Origin: Salegentibacter tibetensis
GTDB lineage: Bacteria > Bacteroidota > Bacteroidia > Flavobacteriales > Flavobacteriaceae
NCBI RefSeq assembly: GCF_020164485.1
Contig: NZ_JAIQZA010000004.1
Span: 1 to 64,000, forward strand
Direction: 5' to 3'
Length of the DNA: 64,000 nucleotides
The notes below the pieces were generated by a model. It had not been told where the DNA came from. It did no database searches and was given only the letters and a program-made list of their open reading frames with translations. Both the position numbers and the translations under genes were made by a program. This document shows positions 30,083 through 38,631 of the stretch, one piece after another (the stretch's first letter is position 1; each line of letters begins with the position of its first letter).

Positions 30083-30192
30083 TTACCGACATTTCGCTCC
30101 TAACGGAGCTGTTTCTAGTCCCATCGGGACTATATACTGGTAGAAAAGTTTGTCATCGAAAAGAGAAGCCCCATCGGGGCTAAATATAATAT
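30083..30192. repeat. Cluster of three REP-like palindromes
   Basis: Three short hairpins follow each other: GCTCC-taac-GGAGC (30096-30109), AGTCCC-atc-GGGACT (30117-30131) followed by ATATACTGGTAGAAA, and AGCCCC-atc-GGGGCT (30167-30181). The middle unit with its TGGTAGAAA tail closely resembles the GTCCC...GGGAC plus TATCGGTAAAA units around the RAYT gene at 37648. They sit in the 843-base gap 29926-30768, which otherwise holds one small gene. Confidence 0.7.
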
Positions 30193-30283
30193 AAGTCAGG
30201 TGATTGCAAGGATTCAGGAAATTGTTTTAGTTTTTACCGAACAACAATGATTTTCAAACAATAAACCCCGAACCCTAAACCTT

Positions 30284-30436
30284 TTACCGTTTCCCGGATT
30301 TCTTTCTTTCCTCCTTCTCTTTGACTTTTTTAACTTGTTTCCGCAGTTTAATGATGGTGTAGATTCCCACGGCAAGGAGAACTGCGCCGCTTATCAGGGC
30401 GTACCCTAAGACGGTATTTGATAGCAAAGCAGACAT
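30284..30436 (-). CDS. Small single-pass membrane protein, 50 residues
   Basis: A 51-codon frame begins MSALLSNTVLGYALISG, has one hydrophobic helix (about 8-29) and then a highly basic, Lys-rich tail (KLRKQVKKVKEKEERKK). The ATG (30434-30436) and stop (30284-30286) are clear. The composition, with a helix followed by a positive cytoplasmic tail, is that of a real small membrane protein rather than a chance frame. It has no close partner gene, and I do not recognise the family. It is shorter than common gene-calling thresholds and is easily missed. Confidence 0.55.
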   Translation of the reverse strand: MSALLSNTVLGYALISGAVLLAVGIYTIIKLRKQVKKVKEKEERKKSGKR

Positions 30437-30768
30437 AACTAAGGTTTTAATTTCTTCAATTTACCAAAAAAAAGAAGCTTTTGCTAAGCCTGCTTAATAA
30501 TCCTTTTGAGATTTAAGTTCCTCTATCAACTCTTTAATACCAGCAGAAAAAATGATTAAGAAAAATCATTCTTGAAGTTAGATTTAATCCCCTTTAGTAT
30601 CGGAGTCACCAACGAATTGCAGGCATTCAGGGCAGCTTGCAATAATAAATGGTTTTTTCAGCTTAATTAGTTGTAGCATATTAAGAGAAAAGTCTTGATC
30701 TGAAAGTGATAATAGCCTGTATCTAATCCCGGATTTTTTCTTTAGGTTTGTCTGTAAAATAAGCTCTG

Positions 30769-32208
30769 ATGGATAATCTAAAAACCCGGATTTTTGCCCT
30801 GCAGAAGATATCTGCCGGTCTGGAACCTAGCCCCGGACAGCGCGACACTTACTTTAATAAGGTAAATGATTATTCCAATAGCTTTCTAAATGGACTATCT
30901 ACTTTTGGGACCTATTCTTCAGAAATGCCCCTGCAAGAGGCTTTGGCTCTGGGGGAGGAGCCTAAACCTCTGGAAGAGATCCTGAAGATCTTTGCGAAGG
31001 AGGTGGCTGGAAAGGGGATAAAGCCTGCCTCGGGAGGTTATATGGGGTATATTCCAGGCGGAGGGATCTTTGCTTCTGCCCTTGGCGATTATCTGGCCGA
31101 TATTACCAATGAATATGCCGGGATGTCTTTCGCTTCCCCGGGAGCGGTTGCCATGGAACACGAACTTCTCAACTGGATGAAGTCTCTCTTTGGTTTTCCT
31201 GAATCGGCTGTGGGAAACCTCACTTCAGGTGGTTCTATCGCGAACCTGATCGCCCTTACCTCTGCAAGAGATAAACACAGAATTAAAGGAGCTGCCATCG
31301 AAAAAAGCGTGGTTTATTTGAGTCCGCAGTTGCATCATTGCAACCTGAAAGCTTTAAGAATTATCGGACTGGAAGATGTGATTATCCGTGAACTACAGCT
31401 GGACGAAACTTCAAGGATTGTTGCTGAAGATTTAAAACAAAAACTGGAGGCGGATAAAGCTGCAGGCTTAAATCCATTCCTGCTGATTGCTTCCGCAGGA
31501 ACCACCGACACAGGAGCCATGGATCCTTTAAACGAAATGGGAGAGATCGCCAAAGCAAATAAACTTTGGTATCACGTGGATGCCGCCTACGGGGGATTTT
31601 TCATCCTTAGCGAAGAGCGAAAACATCTTTTTAAAGGTATAGAAAAAGCAGATTCCCTGGCGGTAGATCCGCATAAAGGGCTTTTTCTGCCTTTCGGACT
31701 CGGAGCAGTGTTAGTAAAAGACAGGGAAGCGGTTTTTCATTCTCATCACCGAAGTGCAAATTATATGCAGGATGCCGTTGAAAATGATTCGGAGATAAAT
31801 CCCGCCGATGTCTCTCCTGAACTTACCAAACATTTCCGGGCCCTACGCTTGTGGCTGCCATTGCAATTACACGGGATAAAGCCTTTTGTGGCCTGTCTTG
31901 AAGAAAAACTGTTGCTCACGGCTTACTTCCGTCAGCAATTGAAAGAAAAAGGTTTCGCCCTGGGCCCTGAACCCGACCTTTCGGTAAGTTATTTCTGGTG
32001 GCCGCTTTCAGAAAATGAAACTAATTTTAATAAAAAACTTCTTAAGGAAATCCACAATGACGGCACGGTATTCTTTAGCTCTACCAATATCAACGGCCGT
32101 TTTGTGATTAGAATGGCCCTATTGGCATTCCGCACTAAAATAGAACATGTGGATAAGGCTGTTGAGCTTCTCGATAATGCCAGGAGTAGGTTGTTGGGTA
32201 GGGTTTAG
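30769..32208 (+). CDS. Group II PLP-dependent amino-acid decarboxylase
   Basis: This 479-residue protein belongs to the pyridoxal-phosphate-dependent decarboxylase family that includes aromatic-L-amino-acid, tyrosine, glutamate and diaminobutyrate decarboxylases. The PLP-binding signature is intact: TSGGSIANL (phosphate-binding loop), HVDAAYGG with the Asp that contacts the pyridine nitrogen, and Lys303 in DPHKGLF as Schiff-base lysine. The length is typical. It would decarboxylate an L-amino acid to an amine and CO2 in the cytoplasm. An aromatic substrate is suggested by overall resemblance, but specificity is not safe. No transporter partner is adjacent, and it appears monocistronic. Confidence 0.9.
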   Translation: MDNLKTRIFALQKISAGLEPSPGQRDTYFNKVNDYSNSFLNGLSTFGTYSSEMPLQEALALGEEPKPLEEILKIFAKEVAGKGIKPASGGYMGYIPGGGIFASALGDYLADITNEYAGMSFASPGAVAMEHELLNWMKSLFGFPESAVGNLTSGGSIANLIALTSARDKHRIKGAAIEKSVVYLSPQLHHCNLKALRIIGLEDVIIRELQLDETSRIVAEDLKQKLEADKAAGLNPFLLIASAGTTDTGAMDPLNEMGEIAKANKLWYHVDAAYGGFFILSEERKHLFKGIEKADSLAVDPHKGLFLPFGLGAVLVKDREAVFHSHHRSANYMQDAVENDSEINPADVSPELTKHFRALRLWLPLQLHGIKPFVACLEEKLLLTAYFRQQLKEKGFALGPEPDLSVSYFWWPLSENETNFNKKLLKEIHNDGTVFFSSTNINGRFVIRMALLAFRTKIEHVDKAVELLDNARSRLLGRV

Positions 32209-32306
32209 GTGTTTGTTGTTTGGTGTTCGGGTTTTCTTTTCAGTTGTGAATTCTCGATTCTCTGTGCCGAATTTTGGGTGAGTTTGTTTTTAGCTTTTTG
32301 GTTCGT

Positions 32307-32341
32307 GATTGCGAGTCCGGTTTATACCGGACACGGCAATC
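32307..32341. terminator. Long intergenic hairpin between convergent genes
   Basis: GATTGC (32307-32312) pairs with GCAATC (32336-32341), and inside it GTCCGGT (32315-32321) pairs with ACCGGAC (32326-32332), giving a 35-base two-part stem with a 4-base loop. It lies between a plus-strand gene end (32208) and a minus-strand gene end (32405), where a bidirectional terminator would be expected. There is no T-run, so a REP-type repeat is an alternative. Confidence 0.5.
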
Positions 32342-32404
32342 TGCGAAATCCCAATTAACCTCCCAACGTTATATTAGTGAGGCTCAAGTCCTGAGCTGAT
32401 TTTT

Positions 32405-32839
32405 CTATACAGCCAATAAATTCTTCCGCTCTTTTTTTGATAATTTTCGGTAACGGAATACAGCCATTATTGTAATAAGCAACAGTCCGGCCACTAACCA
32501 ATAGATCCAGCCGGGAATAGGTACAGGATCTCCGGAAGCATAGGAGTGCAGCCCTGAGAGGTAATAGTTTACCCCAAAAGACGTCATAATTATAGACGAA
32601 AAAGCCCATAAACTGGCGACATTGAGTACCAGGGAGTTTTTTAATTTTGGAATAAGCCTTAGGTGCAATACAAAAGCGTAAACCATGATAGAAATGAGAG
32701 CCCAGGTTTCTTTAGGATCCCAGGCCCAATATCGTCCCCAGCTTTCATTTGCCCAAACACCTCCCAGAAAGGTACCTACGGCAAGAAGAAATAAGCCAAT
32801 GGTGATAGACATCTCATTTACCATACTTAATTCCTGCAT
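32405..32839 (-). pseudogene. 3' fragment of cytochrome c biogenesis gene (CcsA-type)
   Basis: 144 codons encode the C-terminal part of a CcsA/CcmC-type haem handling protein. They include the tryptophan-rich WWD motif (WGRYWAWDPKETW), the downstream membrane helices and the conserved His in FVLHLRL. The N-terminal helices, and any ResB-like part with which this domain is often fused in Bacteroidota, are missing. An in-frame TGA lies directly upstream (about 32849). It adjoins an nrfA stub on the same strand, so a single deletion probably fused the two loci. It is unlikely to work alone. Confidence 0.8.
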
Positions 32840-32852
32840 ACTCTTCCATCAT

Positions 32853-32933
32853 TTAGAAGATTATTGAATTGGCAAGCAATGCCAGCAGAAAGACTGCTAT
32901 GATCGTTACGATTAAAATTATCCAGTTTTTCAT
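32853..32933 (-). pseudogene. nrfA: nrfA 5' stub (cytochrome c nitrite reductase, truncated)
   Basis: A 26-residue frame reads MKNWIILIVTIIAVFLLALL and then ANSIIF before a TAA. It has the signal-anchor helix and MKNW start seen in flavobacterial NrfA pentahaem nitrite reductases and sits directly after nrfH, where nrfA belongs. None of the five haem motifs remains. The body of the gene (normally about 480 residues) and the 5' part of the following biogenesis gene are gone. The identity rests on the start sequence plus position. Confidence 0.6.
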
Positions 32934-32984
32934 TGGTTTGGTGGTTAGTGTCTAGTACTTATTTTCGATCAATTAGTTCCTTTT

Positions 32985-33627
32985 TTATGGCGCTGGTTGG
33001 TTTATCGTATCACCTTCTTCATCACTTATGTAAGATCTTAACCATTCTGGAATAATATCTCTCTTTTCCGGGATATGTACGGGAATGGGTTCAATTTGGT
33101 GGCCTACCGAAGAAAGGCTCTTCACCTTGCCATGGGGCACCTCTTTGTGGCATTCCCAGCAGGTACGATCTGTCCTGTGAAATTCGTGATCATCTATAGT
33201 TGCCAGTAATTTTGCATCTGTAACCCGGGTATCGTGACAGCGAATACAATTATTCTGAATAACTTCTGCAGAAGCTTCCCGGGCTACGATCACTTCTGGT
33301 TCTGCACGCATAGTAAAGACAGCAGAATGGTACAACCCGTCCATCGCTTTGAAATAGTACTGATTAAATACATTGTCCTGAGGTACATGACAATCATTAC
33401 AACTGGCTACTTCCCGGTGGGGACTTTTATTCCAGGTAAGGTATTGAGGAGTCATTACGTGGCAGTTAATACAGGCCTTAGGATCATCAGATAAATAAGA
33501 CGCTGAGTTTTAATATATAGAATCCAAGACCTAAAAAAGCTCCCAGTGTAAGGGTCGCTATTAATCTCCATTTGGGAGGAGGAAGCAGCTTTTGGAAGAA
33601 GTTTCGTTTTTTTACAGATCCCGCCAT
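32985..33627 (-). pseudogene. nrfH: Frameshifted nrfH (NapC/NirT tetrahaem cytochrome c)
   Basis: The small subunit that passes electrons from menaquinol to NrfA is recognisable but split. A 5' frame from the ATG at 33627 encodes MAGSVKKRNFFQKLLPPPKW and a membrane anchor ending in FYILKLS. It then runs into a TGA in frame. A one-base shift near 33500 restores SYLSDDPKACINCHVMTPQY and the remaining protein. All four CxxCH motifs survive (CINCH, CNDCH, CIRCH, CWECH), so decay is recent. A start inside the second frame would lack both the anchor and the first haem. Together with the nrfA stub this shows loss of nitrite ammonification at this locus. Confidence 0.85.
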
Positions 33628-33677
33628 ATTTTAGCAGTTTTTCACAAAGTAAAAATAGAACCGGAAGCCTACTTTTA

Positions 33678-33695
33678 ATATGATCTGGATCATAT
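33678..33695 (-). promoter_or_regulatory. Perfect FNR/CRP-type palindrome upstream of nrfH
   Basis: ATATGATC-TG-GATCATAT is an 18-base perfect palindrome centred about 60 bases upstream of the nrfH start. It contains TGAT-N4-ATCA, the half-site arrangement of FNR/DNR-type CRP-family regulators that control anaerobic nitrogen-oxide respiration. Placement before nrf genes fits this known role. No regulator gene of the family is in the window. Confidence 0.6.
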
Positions 33696-33856
33696 TCTAT
33701 GGCTTAATCAGCAATTTTCAACCCCAGGAATTTGATTAATTGTGTTAAAGTTATTAAAAAATTACAAACATTTTAAGTCTTTATCCTGGGGTTTTTTAAG
33801 GAATTGGGGGGGTATAGTTTTATGAATGTCTTGAAATATTTTAGCGTTTAGTTTTC

Positions 33857-34306
33857 TCAATCTCTTTGACGTCCACTAATTTCATCAATATGAATGCGGA
33901 AGATTATAGGAGTATCTGAGTTTTCTGTTTTACTGGAGAAGTTCTGGATAGAATCCGGACAGGATTTTCCTTTATTTTTTAATGTTTTTTTTACCCCTTC
34001 AGAAAATAAGTGCAACATATATTTGGTATCAATTCCGTTTAATTCTTCAAACTTGCCATACAATAAAACTGATTTCCAGTTTTCTAAGGTAGTGATTTCA
34101 TCTACCTGAAAAGTGACCAAAGGATTTTTCCGCATGGCTTCAATTTTACTTCCCTGTCCAGAATAAGATAAAATGCTATTTTCTTTAGGATCATAATAAT
34201 AGGTGATCGGAATAATTTCGGGCTTTCCTTTTGAAATATAACCAGGCCGGCCAATATAATTTTCAGCAAGCAGCTGAATATTATCATTTGAAGTCATGAC
34301 TTTCAT
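33857..34306 (-). CDS. Pyridoxamine 5'-phosphate oxidase-like FMN-binding protein
   Basis: This 149-residue split-barrel flavoprotein is of the NimA/PNPOx-like type. The pattern YIGRPGYISKGKPEIIPITYYYD (split here by the GxI-x-K-PEI core), then KIEAMRKNPLVTFQVDE and WKSVLLYGKFEEL, matches small cytosolic flavin-nucleotide-binding proteins. The fold is clear, but the reaction is not: FMN- or F420-dependent reductase and haem-degrading relatives share it. It stands alone on the minus strand, upstream of the divergent transporter. Confidence 0.75.
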   Translation of the reverse strand: MKVMTSNDNIQLLAENYIGRPGYISKGKPEIIPITYYYDPKENSILSYSGQGSKIEAMRKNPLVTFQVDEITTLENWKSVLLYGKFEELNGIDTKYMLHLFSEGVKKTLKNKGKSCPDSIQNFSSKTENSDTPIIFRIHIDEISGRQRD

Positions 34307-34718
34307 TTTAATTTAAATTAAGCTTTAAAATTAGAAGGCTATCAAAAAAACTGATTTCAAGAATTCCTATTTTAAAAATGAAGTGTAATTTACCGCTCAA
34401 TCTCTAAATAAAATATGACAAGTATCACTATAACATAAATAATTCAATGGTTTTTGTAAACTGAAAGATTTCCGAATTCCATTAAATTTGAATACGATTC
34501 GTCTTAAGAATATTTGACTGAAGCGGGGGCTCCCAATCCTATTGAAAAGTGAGTCTTCTTATATATAATTAGCTTCAAAAATACCAGAGGGATCTTGTTA
34601 ATCTTATATATTTGACAAGAAGTTTGGCAGGGATACGCTTGAAAATACATTTTGAAACCGGAAGAAGCTATAAATTCGTACGCTTTTGTACGGAGCTAAA
34701 TTGAACCTAAAACCATTC
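34307..34718. other. Divergent intergenic region, no gene seen
   Basis: The 412 bases between the FMN-binding protein gene and the transporter are AT-rich. The only promoter-like string noticed is TATATTTG (34608-34615), a match to the Bacteroidota -7 box TAnnTTTG for the transporter direction, but no TTG at the expected upstream spacing was found. Confidence 0.3.
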
Positions 34719-36923
34719 ATGAAAAATCCTTTTAAGAGATTTCCACGGGAAAAAGAAAATGTTATTGCCTCCAAAAAAAGCGGATTAGGAACTTTTGGAG
34801 GAGTCTTCACTCCTTCTATTTTAACTATTCTTGGTGTTATCATGTACCTGCGTTTTGGCTGGGTAGTGGGGAATGTTGGGTTAATTGGTACCCTTTTAAT
34901 TGTCACTATTTCGGTTTCAATTACTTTTCTAACAGCTTTATCTATTGCGGCAATTGCTACAGATCAGCGGGTAAGAGGGGGAGGAGCTTATTATATGATA
35001 AGTAGGTCGCTGGGGATTGAAGTTGGGGGAGCCGTGGGAATTCCACTTTTCATCGCCCTGGCCCTCTCGGTAGCTCTATACACGGTAGGATTTGCAGAAA
35101 GTATAGTGAGCGTATTTCCTAGCTTAGATTTTAAAACGGTTGGTTTGGTCACTACCATAGGAGTAGCTGCTTTAGCTATTATCTCTGCTAAGATCGCAAT
35201 CCGTGCTCAATACTTCATTATGTTTGGGATTGTTCTATCGTTGCTTTCCCTGTTTTTTGGAAGTCCTATTGAAGAAACAAAAATTGAAATGTGGGGTGCT
35301 GCAGAAAGGCATTCAGAAGGTTTTTGGATCGTTTTTGCCGTATTTTTTCCTGCTGTTACGGGTATCATGGCCGGGGTTAATATGTCTGGAGATCTTAAAG
35401 ATCCTGCCAGGTCTATTCCCAAAGGTACTTTCGCCGCGATTGGTGTAGGTTACCTTATCTATATGACCTTGCCGGTTATACTGGCGAATCGCGCAGATGC
35501 CCTTAGCCTGATAGAAAATCCACTTATTATGAGAAAGATGTCATATTGGGGAGATGCCATATTAATAGGAGTATGGGGAGCTACCCTCTCCAGTGCGGTG
35601 GGAAGTATATTAGGTGCTCCACGCGTGCTTCAGGCTTTGGCAAAAGACCGGGTTCTACCAGGCTGGCTTGGAAAAGGTTCTGGAGATGATGATTCCCCAC
35701 GCATTGCTACCCTTTTTACGTTAGGTATAGCGCTTATCGCAGTTTACTTCGGAAATTTGAATATTATCGCTCCGGTTTTAACGATGTTTTTCTTAACTAC
35801 CTATGGAGTACTTAATGCTGCTGCCGGTCTGGAAAAAATGCTGGATAGCCCCTCTTTCCGCCCAAAATTTAAAGTACACTGGGTTTTTTCATTACTGGGA
35901 ACCTTAGGTTGTATAGCAGTGATGTTCCTTATAAACCCTGTGGCCACAGCAATGGCCTTAATTGTAATTCTAACTATTTTCTTTTGGTTGCAAAAACGCC
36001 AAATGAAAACTGCCTGGGGCGATGTTCGAATGGGGATATGGATGACCCTGGTGCGCACAGGTCTTTTAAACCTTAGAAAAGAGAGCGAGGCTAAGACATG
36101 GAGGCCAAATCCTTTAATCCTTTCGGGTGCTCCAACCAGTCGCTGGCATCTTATAGACTTTGCTTCGAACATCAGCCATGACCGGGGCATACTTACGGTA
36201 GCTACCATACTCACCGGCAGACCCATTAGCCAGGACCGGCGTGAAAAAATAGAAGATAATATTCAGGATTTTTTGGAGAAAAACAATACTTCAGGCTTTG
36301 CCAGTGTAATTTCAGCAAAAGACGCTTTCCAGGGAGCAGGTGAATTTGTGAAATATTATGGACTCGGCACGGTAAAACCGAACACTGTCATTCTCGGAGA
36401 TAGTGAAAATGAGGAAAACAGACAGAAATATGCCGATATGATCACCCATTTTCATGAGCTTAATCGCAATGTGATTATCATAGCTAATGATGACAAAAAA
36501 GGTTTTGGGGATCGTAATCAAATAGATATCTGGTGGGGAGGAGTAAAAGGTAACGGCGGACTTCTGCTGATCCTGGGACACCTGTTAAAAGGCAGCCGTT
36601 CATGGCGGGATGCGAAAGTCACAGTAAAAATAATGGTAGATAATAAAATCTCAGCAAAGGATGCAAAACGGAATCTGTCTTCGGTTATTACAAGGTTAAG
36701 AATAGATGCAGAACTTGAAATAATAGTTTCAGAAGGACGGTCTTTCGACGAGGTATTACATAATTCTTCAAAAGATGCCGATATGGTTTTACTTGGGCTG
36801 GCTATTCCCGATGATAATTTTATGGAATATTACGAAAAGATGCAGAAGCGCATATCTCCATTGCCTACTACCGTCCTGGTGCTTGCAGCAGATGACGTTT
36901 CTTTTAGGGAGGTATTGCTATAG
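34719..36923 (+). CDS. SLC12-like APC-superfamily cation/chloride cotransporter
   Basis: This inner-membrane transporter of about 734 residues has the N-terminal signature of bacterial cation-chloride cotransporter homologues (GTFGGVFTPSILTILGVIMYLRFGW). It has about twelve hydrophobic helices to residue 430 and, in the sixth-helix region, FPAVTGIMAGVNMSGDLKDP, a hallmark of the SLC12 family. The last 300 residues are soluble (VLGDSENEENR, INDK-type segments), as in the C-terminal regulatory domain of these proteins. I start at the ATG at 34719; a TTG 33 bases earlier adds an unlikely extension. Transported ions (K+, Na+, Cl-) or amino acids cannot be fixed from sequence. It is monocistronic. 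Confidence 0.88.
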   Translation: MKNPFKRFPREKENVIASKKSGLGTFGGVFTPSILTILGVIMYLRFGWVVGNVGLIGTLLIVTISVSITFLTALSIAAIATDQRVRGGGAYYMISRSLGIEVGGAVGIPLFIALALSVALYTVGFAESIVSVFPSLDFKTVGLVTTIGVAALAIISAKIAIRAQYFIMFGIVLSLLSLFFGSPIEETKIEMWGAAERHSEGFWIVFAVFFPAVTGIMAGVNMSGDLKDPARSIPKGTFAAIGVGYLIYMTLPVILANRADALSLIENPLIMRKMSYWGDAILIGVWGATLSSAVGSILGAPRVLQALAKDRVLPGWLGKGSGDDDSPRIATLFTLGIALIAVYFGNLNIIAPVLTMFFLTTYGVLNAAAGLEKMLDSPSFRPKFKVHWVFSLLGTLGCIAVMFLINPVATAMALIVILTIFFWLQKRQMKTAWGDVRMGIWMTLVRTGLLNLRKESEAKTWRPNPLILSGAPTSRWHLIDFASNISHDRGILTVATILTGRPISQDRREKIEDNIQDFLEKNNTSGFASVISAKDAFQGAGEFVKYYGLGTVKPNTVILGDSENEENRQKYADMITHFHELNRNVIIIANDDKKGFGDRNQIDIWWGGVKGNGGLLLILGHLLKGSRSWRDAKVTVKIMVDNKISAKDAKRNLSSVITRLRIDAELEIIVSEGRSFDEVLHNSSKDADMVLLGLAIPDDNFMEYYEKMQKRISPLPTTVLVLAADDVSFREVLL

Positions 36924-37133
36924 GTAGACGTATTTGCCAGGAAGTAGGAGTCAAAGAAAAGAGACAACCTTTAAAACTCATAGGCCTGCTTACCCGACAA
37001 TTGGATGGAACTTTGCAGGTTATTTGCACCTCCGGTACTCAATATCTCTTTAATTTCAATTGCACCGGCTTCCCTGATTTTTAAAATCGCAAAAAAGGTT
37101 CAACATGACCCCTATCAAAAAGGGCTTCCGGCG

Positions 37134-37643
37134 TATGGTCCTCTTACGGGACATAAAATCGTTCTGTTAACCAATATATCTTATATCTCGTACCTAAAGG
37201 CACGTGAGATTTGGGTTTAAATCTGATTTCTACCGATATATGGTCCCTAACGGGACATAAGATCTTCAAAAGATTTCGCCAGATAGTTATAGTAATTTTT
37301 AACTGCATTATCTTTGTTTTGTCCCTTAGGGACTATCTATCGGTGAAAAATTTCAACAAGAATTTCCAAAACTAAAGGAACGATATTAGGGCAACATTTT
37401 TGGGCTAGTGGTTATGGAGTGGAGTACAGGAAATATTACCGATGAGATGGTTAATGAATATTTGGAGCACCATCGCCGAGATTCGAGTGATAATTCCAAT
37501 TTCATATTGGAATAGCTTGGGGACTTTCAGTTTCTAGTAAAATACCTCTGCACTTTGAGAGCAGAGTGGTTTAGTCCCTTAGGGACTATCTATCGGTAAA
37601 GAAATGTTTTTCGAGAATAATACTGTGCCGTTAGGTACAGAAT
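37134..37643. repeat. REP/BIME array, left flank of the RAYT gene
   Basis: Several short palindromic units lie within 510 bases. GTCC...GGGAC-type hairpins are at about 37136-37153, 37231-37260 (with TACCGATATA before it), 37320-37342 and 37573-37599 (both followed by TATCTATCGGT). A second class with a GTGCC-GTTA-GGTAC or TACCTAAAGGCAC core is at about 37190-37204 and 37624-37640. Units occur in both orientations, as in bacterial interspersed mosaic elements. Together with 36924-37133, where nothing was seen, this accounts for the gap before the transposase. Confidence 0.8.
37350..37515 (+). pseudogene. IS200/Y1-type transposase C-terminal relic
   Basis: Two frames offset by one base give KGTILGQHFWASGYG (to about 37419) and then WSTGNITDEMVNEYLEHHR with a stop at 37513-37515. 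LWxRGY/HFWxxGY followed by STxGN-x-T-x-E-x-V-x-x-Y-I/L-E-H/N is the C-terminal part of IS200/IS605 TnpA proteins, which includes the catalytic-Tyr helix. Only about 55 residues remain. It is distinct in sequence from the intact RAYT gene nearby and lies inside the palindrome array. Confidence 0.6.
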
Positions 37644-37647
37644 ATGA

Positions 37648-38109
37648 TCATTCAATTGATTTAAATATATAGCGTTCATCAAATTCTACATGGTGTGTTC
37701 TTAGAAGCTCTACATACTCCTCCTGAAATGTCAATGTTCTATGATGTTTTTGTTGATTCTGAATGTATTTAATTACGCGTGGCAATTGCAATTTTGAATA
37801 TGAAAATGCGCCATATCCAGCTTGCCAGGAGAATCTACCATTTACAACTCCTTTATTGTTTATCCATTTTGATGAATCCTGTTTTACCTGTTTCATTAAA
37901 TCAGAAAGCGATTGCGTGGGGCGCATGCCAAATAATATGTGAATGTGATCCGGCATTCCGTTTATCTGTAACACTTTATGTTCGTTATTTTGGATAATGC
38001 CTGTGATGTATTTATACAATTCGTCCTTCCAATCATTTTTAATTAAACTTTCCCTGTTTTGCACTGAAAAAACTGTCTGAATATGTATTTGTGTATAGGT
38101 GTTAGCCAT
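37648..38109 (-). CDS. REP-associated tyrosine transposase (RAYT), Y1 family
   Basis: This 153-residue transposase of the IS200/IS605 (HUH, single-tyrosine) type acts on single-stranded REP hairpins. The HUH pair is in HIHILFG (about 56-62) and the catalytic tyrosine in VIKYIQNQQKHH (about 113). The NTYTQIHIQTVFSVQNR start and the FSWQAGYGAFSYS segment are typical of this branch. I use the ATG at 38109; an upstream start adds 11 residues that overlap a palindrome. No TnpB is present. Palindromes of the same class lie on both sides within 15-40 bases of the gene, which supports the RAYT identification. It looks intact. Confidence 0.85.
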   Translation of the reverse strand: MANTYTQIHIQTVFSVQNRESLIKNDWKDELYKYITGIIQNNEHKVLQINGMPDHIHILFGMRPTQSLSDLMKQVKQDSSKWINNKGVVNGRFSWQAGYGAFSYSKLQLPRVIKYIQNQQKHHRTLTFQEEYVELLRTHHVEFDERYIFKSIE

Positions 38110-38126
38110 ACTTGCTTGTTTATATA

Positions 38127-38631
38127 CCGCACCTAAAGGCACGGGGATTTGAATTAATTTTGATTTCTACCGGGATGTTGTCCCGAATGGGACATCTCTT
38201 TGTTTCGTAATCAAGATATTCTTTAACTAAAGATACGGATTTATTTTAGCGGTATATATTCTAAAAAAGGGGATTCAATTGTTTAGATAAAATTCTACTG
38301 CGGTCCCTTACGAGATATTAAAACGTTTTGATAATCAGTATATCGTTTTCTTAAAAATCTGCGGGAATTTTTCTATTAAAATGTTGTCCTAATGGGACTT
38401 AAATTCGTAAAAGATATGATCGTGAATTTCTGATTAATTTCGAGTAGAATTTTTCAATTGTTTGTCCCGTAGGGACTAGCTATCGGTAAAAAAAATCGAG
38501 AATGATAACTGTGCCGTTAGGTACAGAATATTCAAATTGGAATAGAATTTTTTTAAAAAAAACACCCCATACCTAAAGGAACGGGGATTAATTATACCGG
38601 TATGTGATCCCTAACGGGGCATGAAATCTTT
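38127..38631. repeat. REP/BIME array, right flank of the RAYT gene
   Basis: The repeats continue right of the transposase: GCACCTAAAGGCAC (about 38130-38142), TACCGGGATGTTGTCCCGAATGGGACA (split unit, about 38168-38193), degenerate units near 38312 and 38385, GTCCCGTAGGGAC followed by TAGCTATCGGTAAAA (38462-38490), GTGCCGTTAGGTAC (about 38512-38525), ACCTAAAGGAACGGGG (about 38568) and TACCGGTATGTGATCCCTAACGGGGCA (about 38596-38622). Orientation alternates. The remaining 38632-38862 shows no gene that I trust. Confidence 0.8.

Noticed and set aside
34686-34718. TTG start of the SLC12-like gene
   Set aside because: An ATG 33 bases later gives a normal N-terminus.
37005-37220. 71-codon plus-strand gene before the RAYT locus
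   Set aside because: Its second half is read from palindromic repeats, and the product shows no conserved pattern.
37134-38631. CRISPR array
   Set aside because: Repeats are palindromic, differ in sequence and orientation, have irregular spacing, and no cas gene is present.
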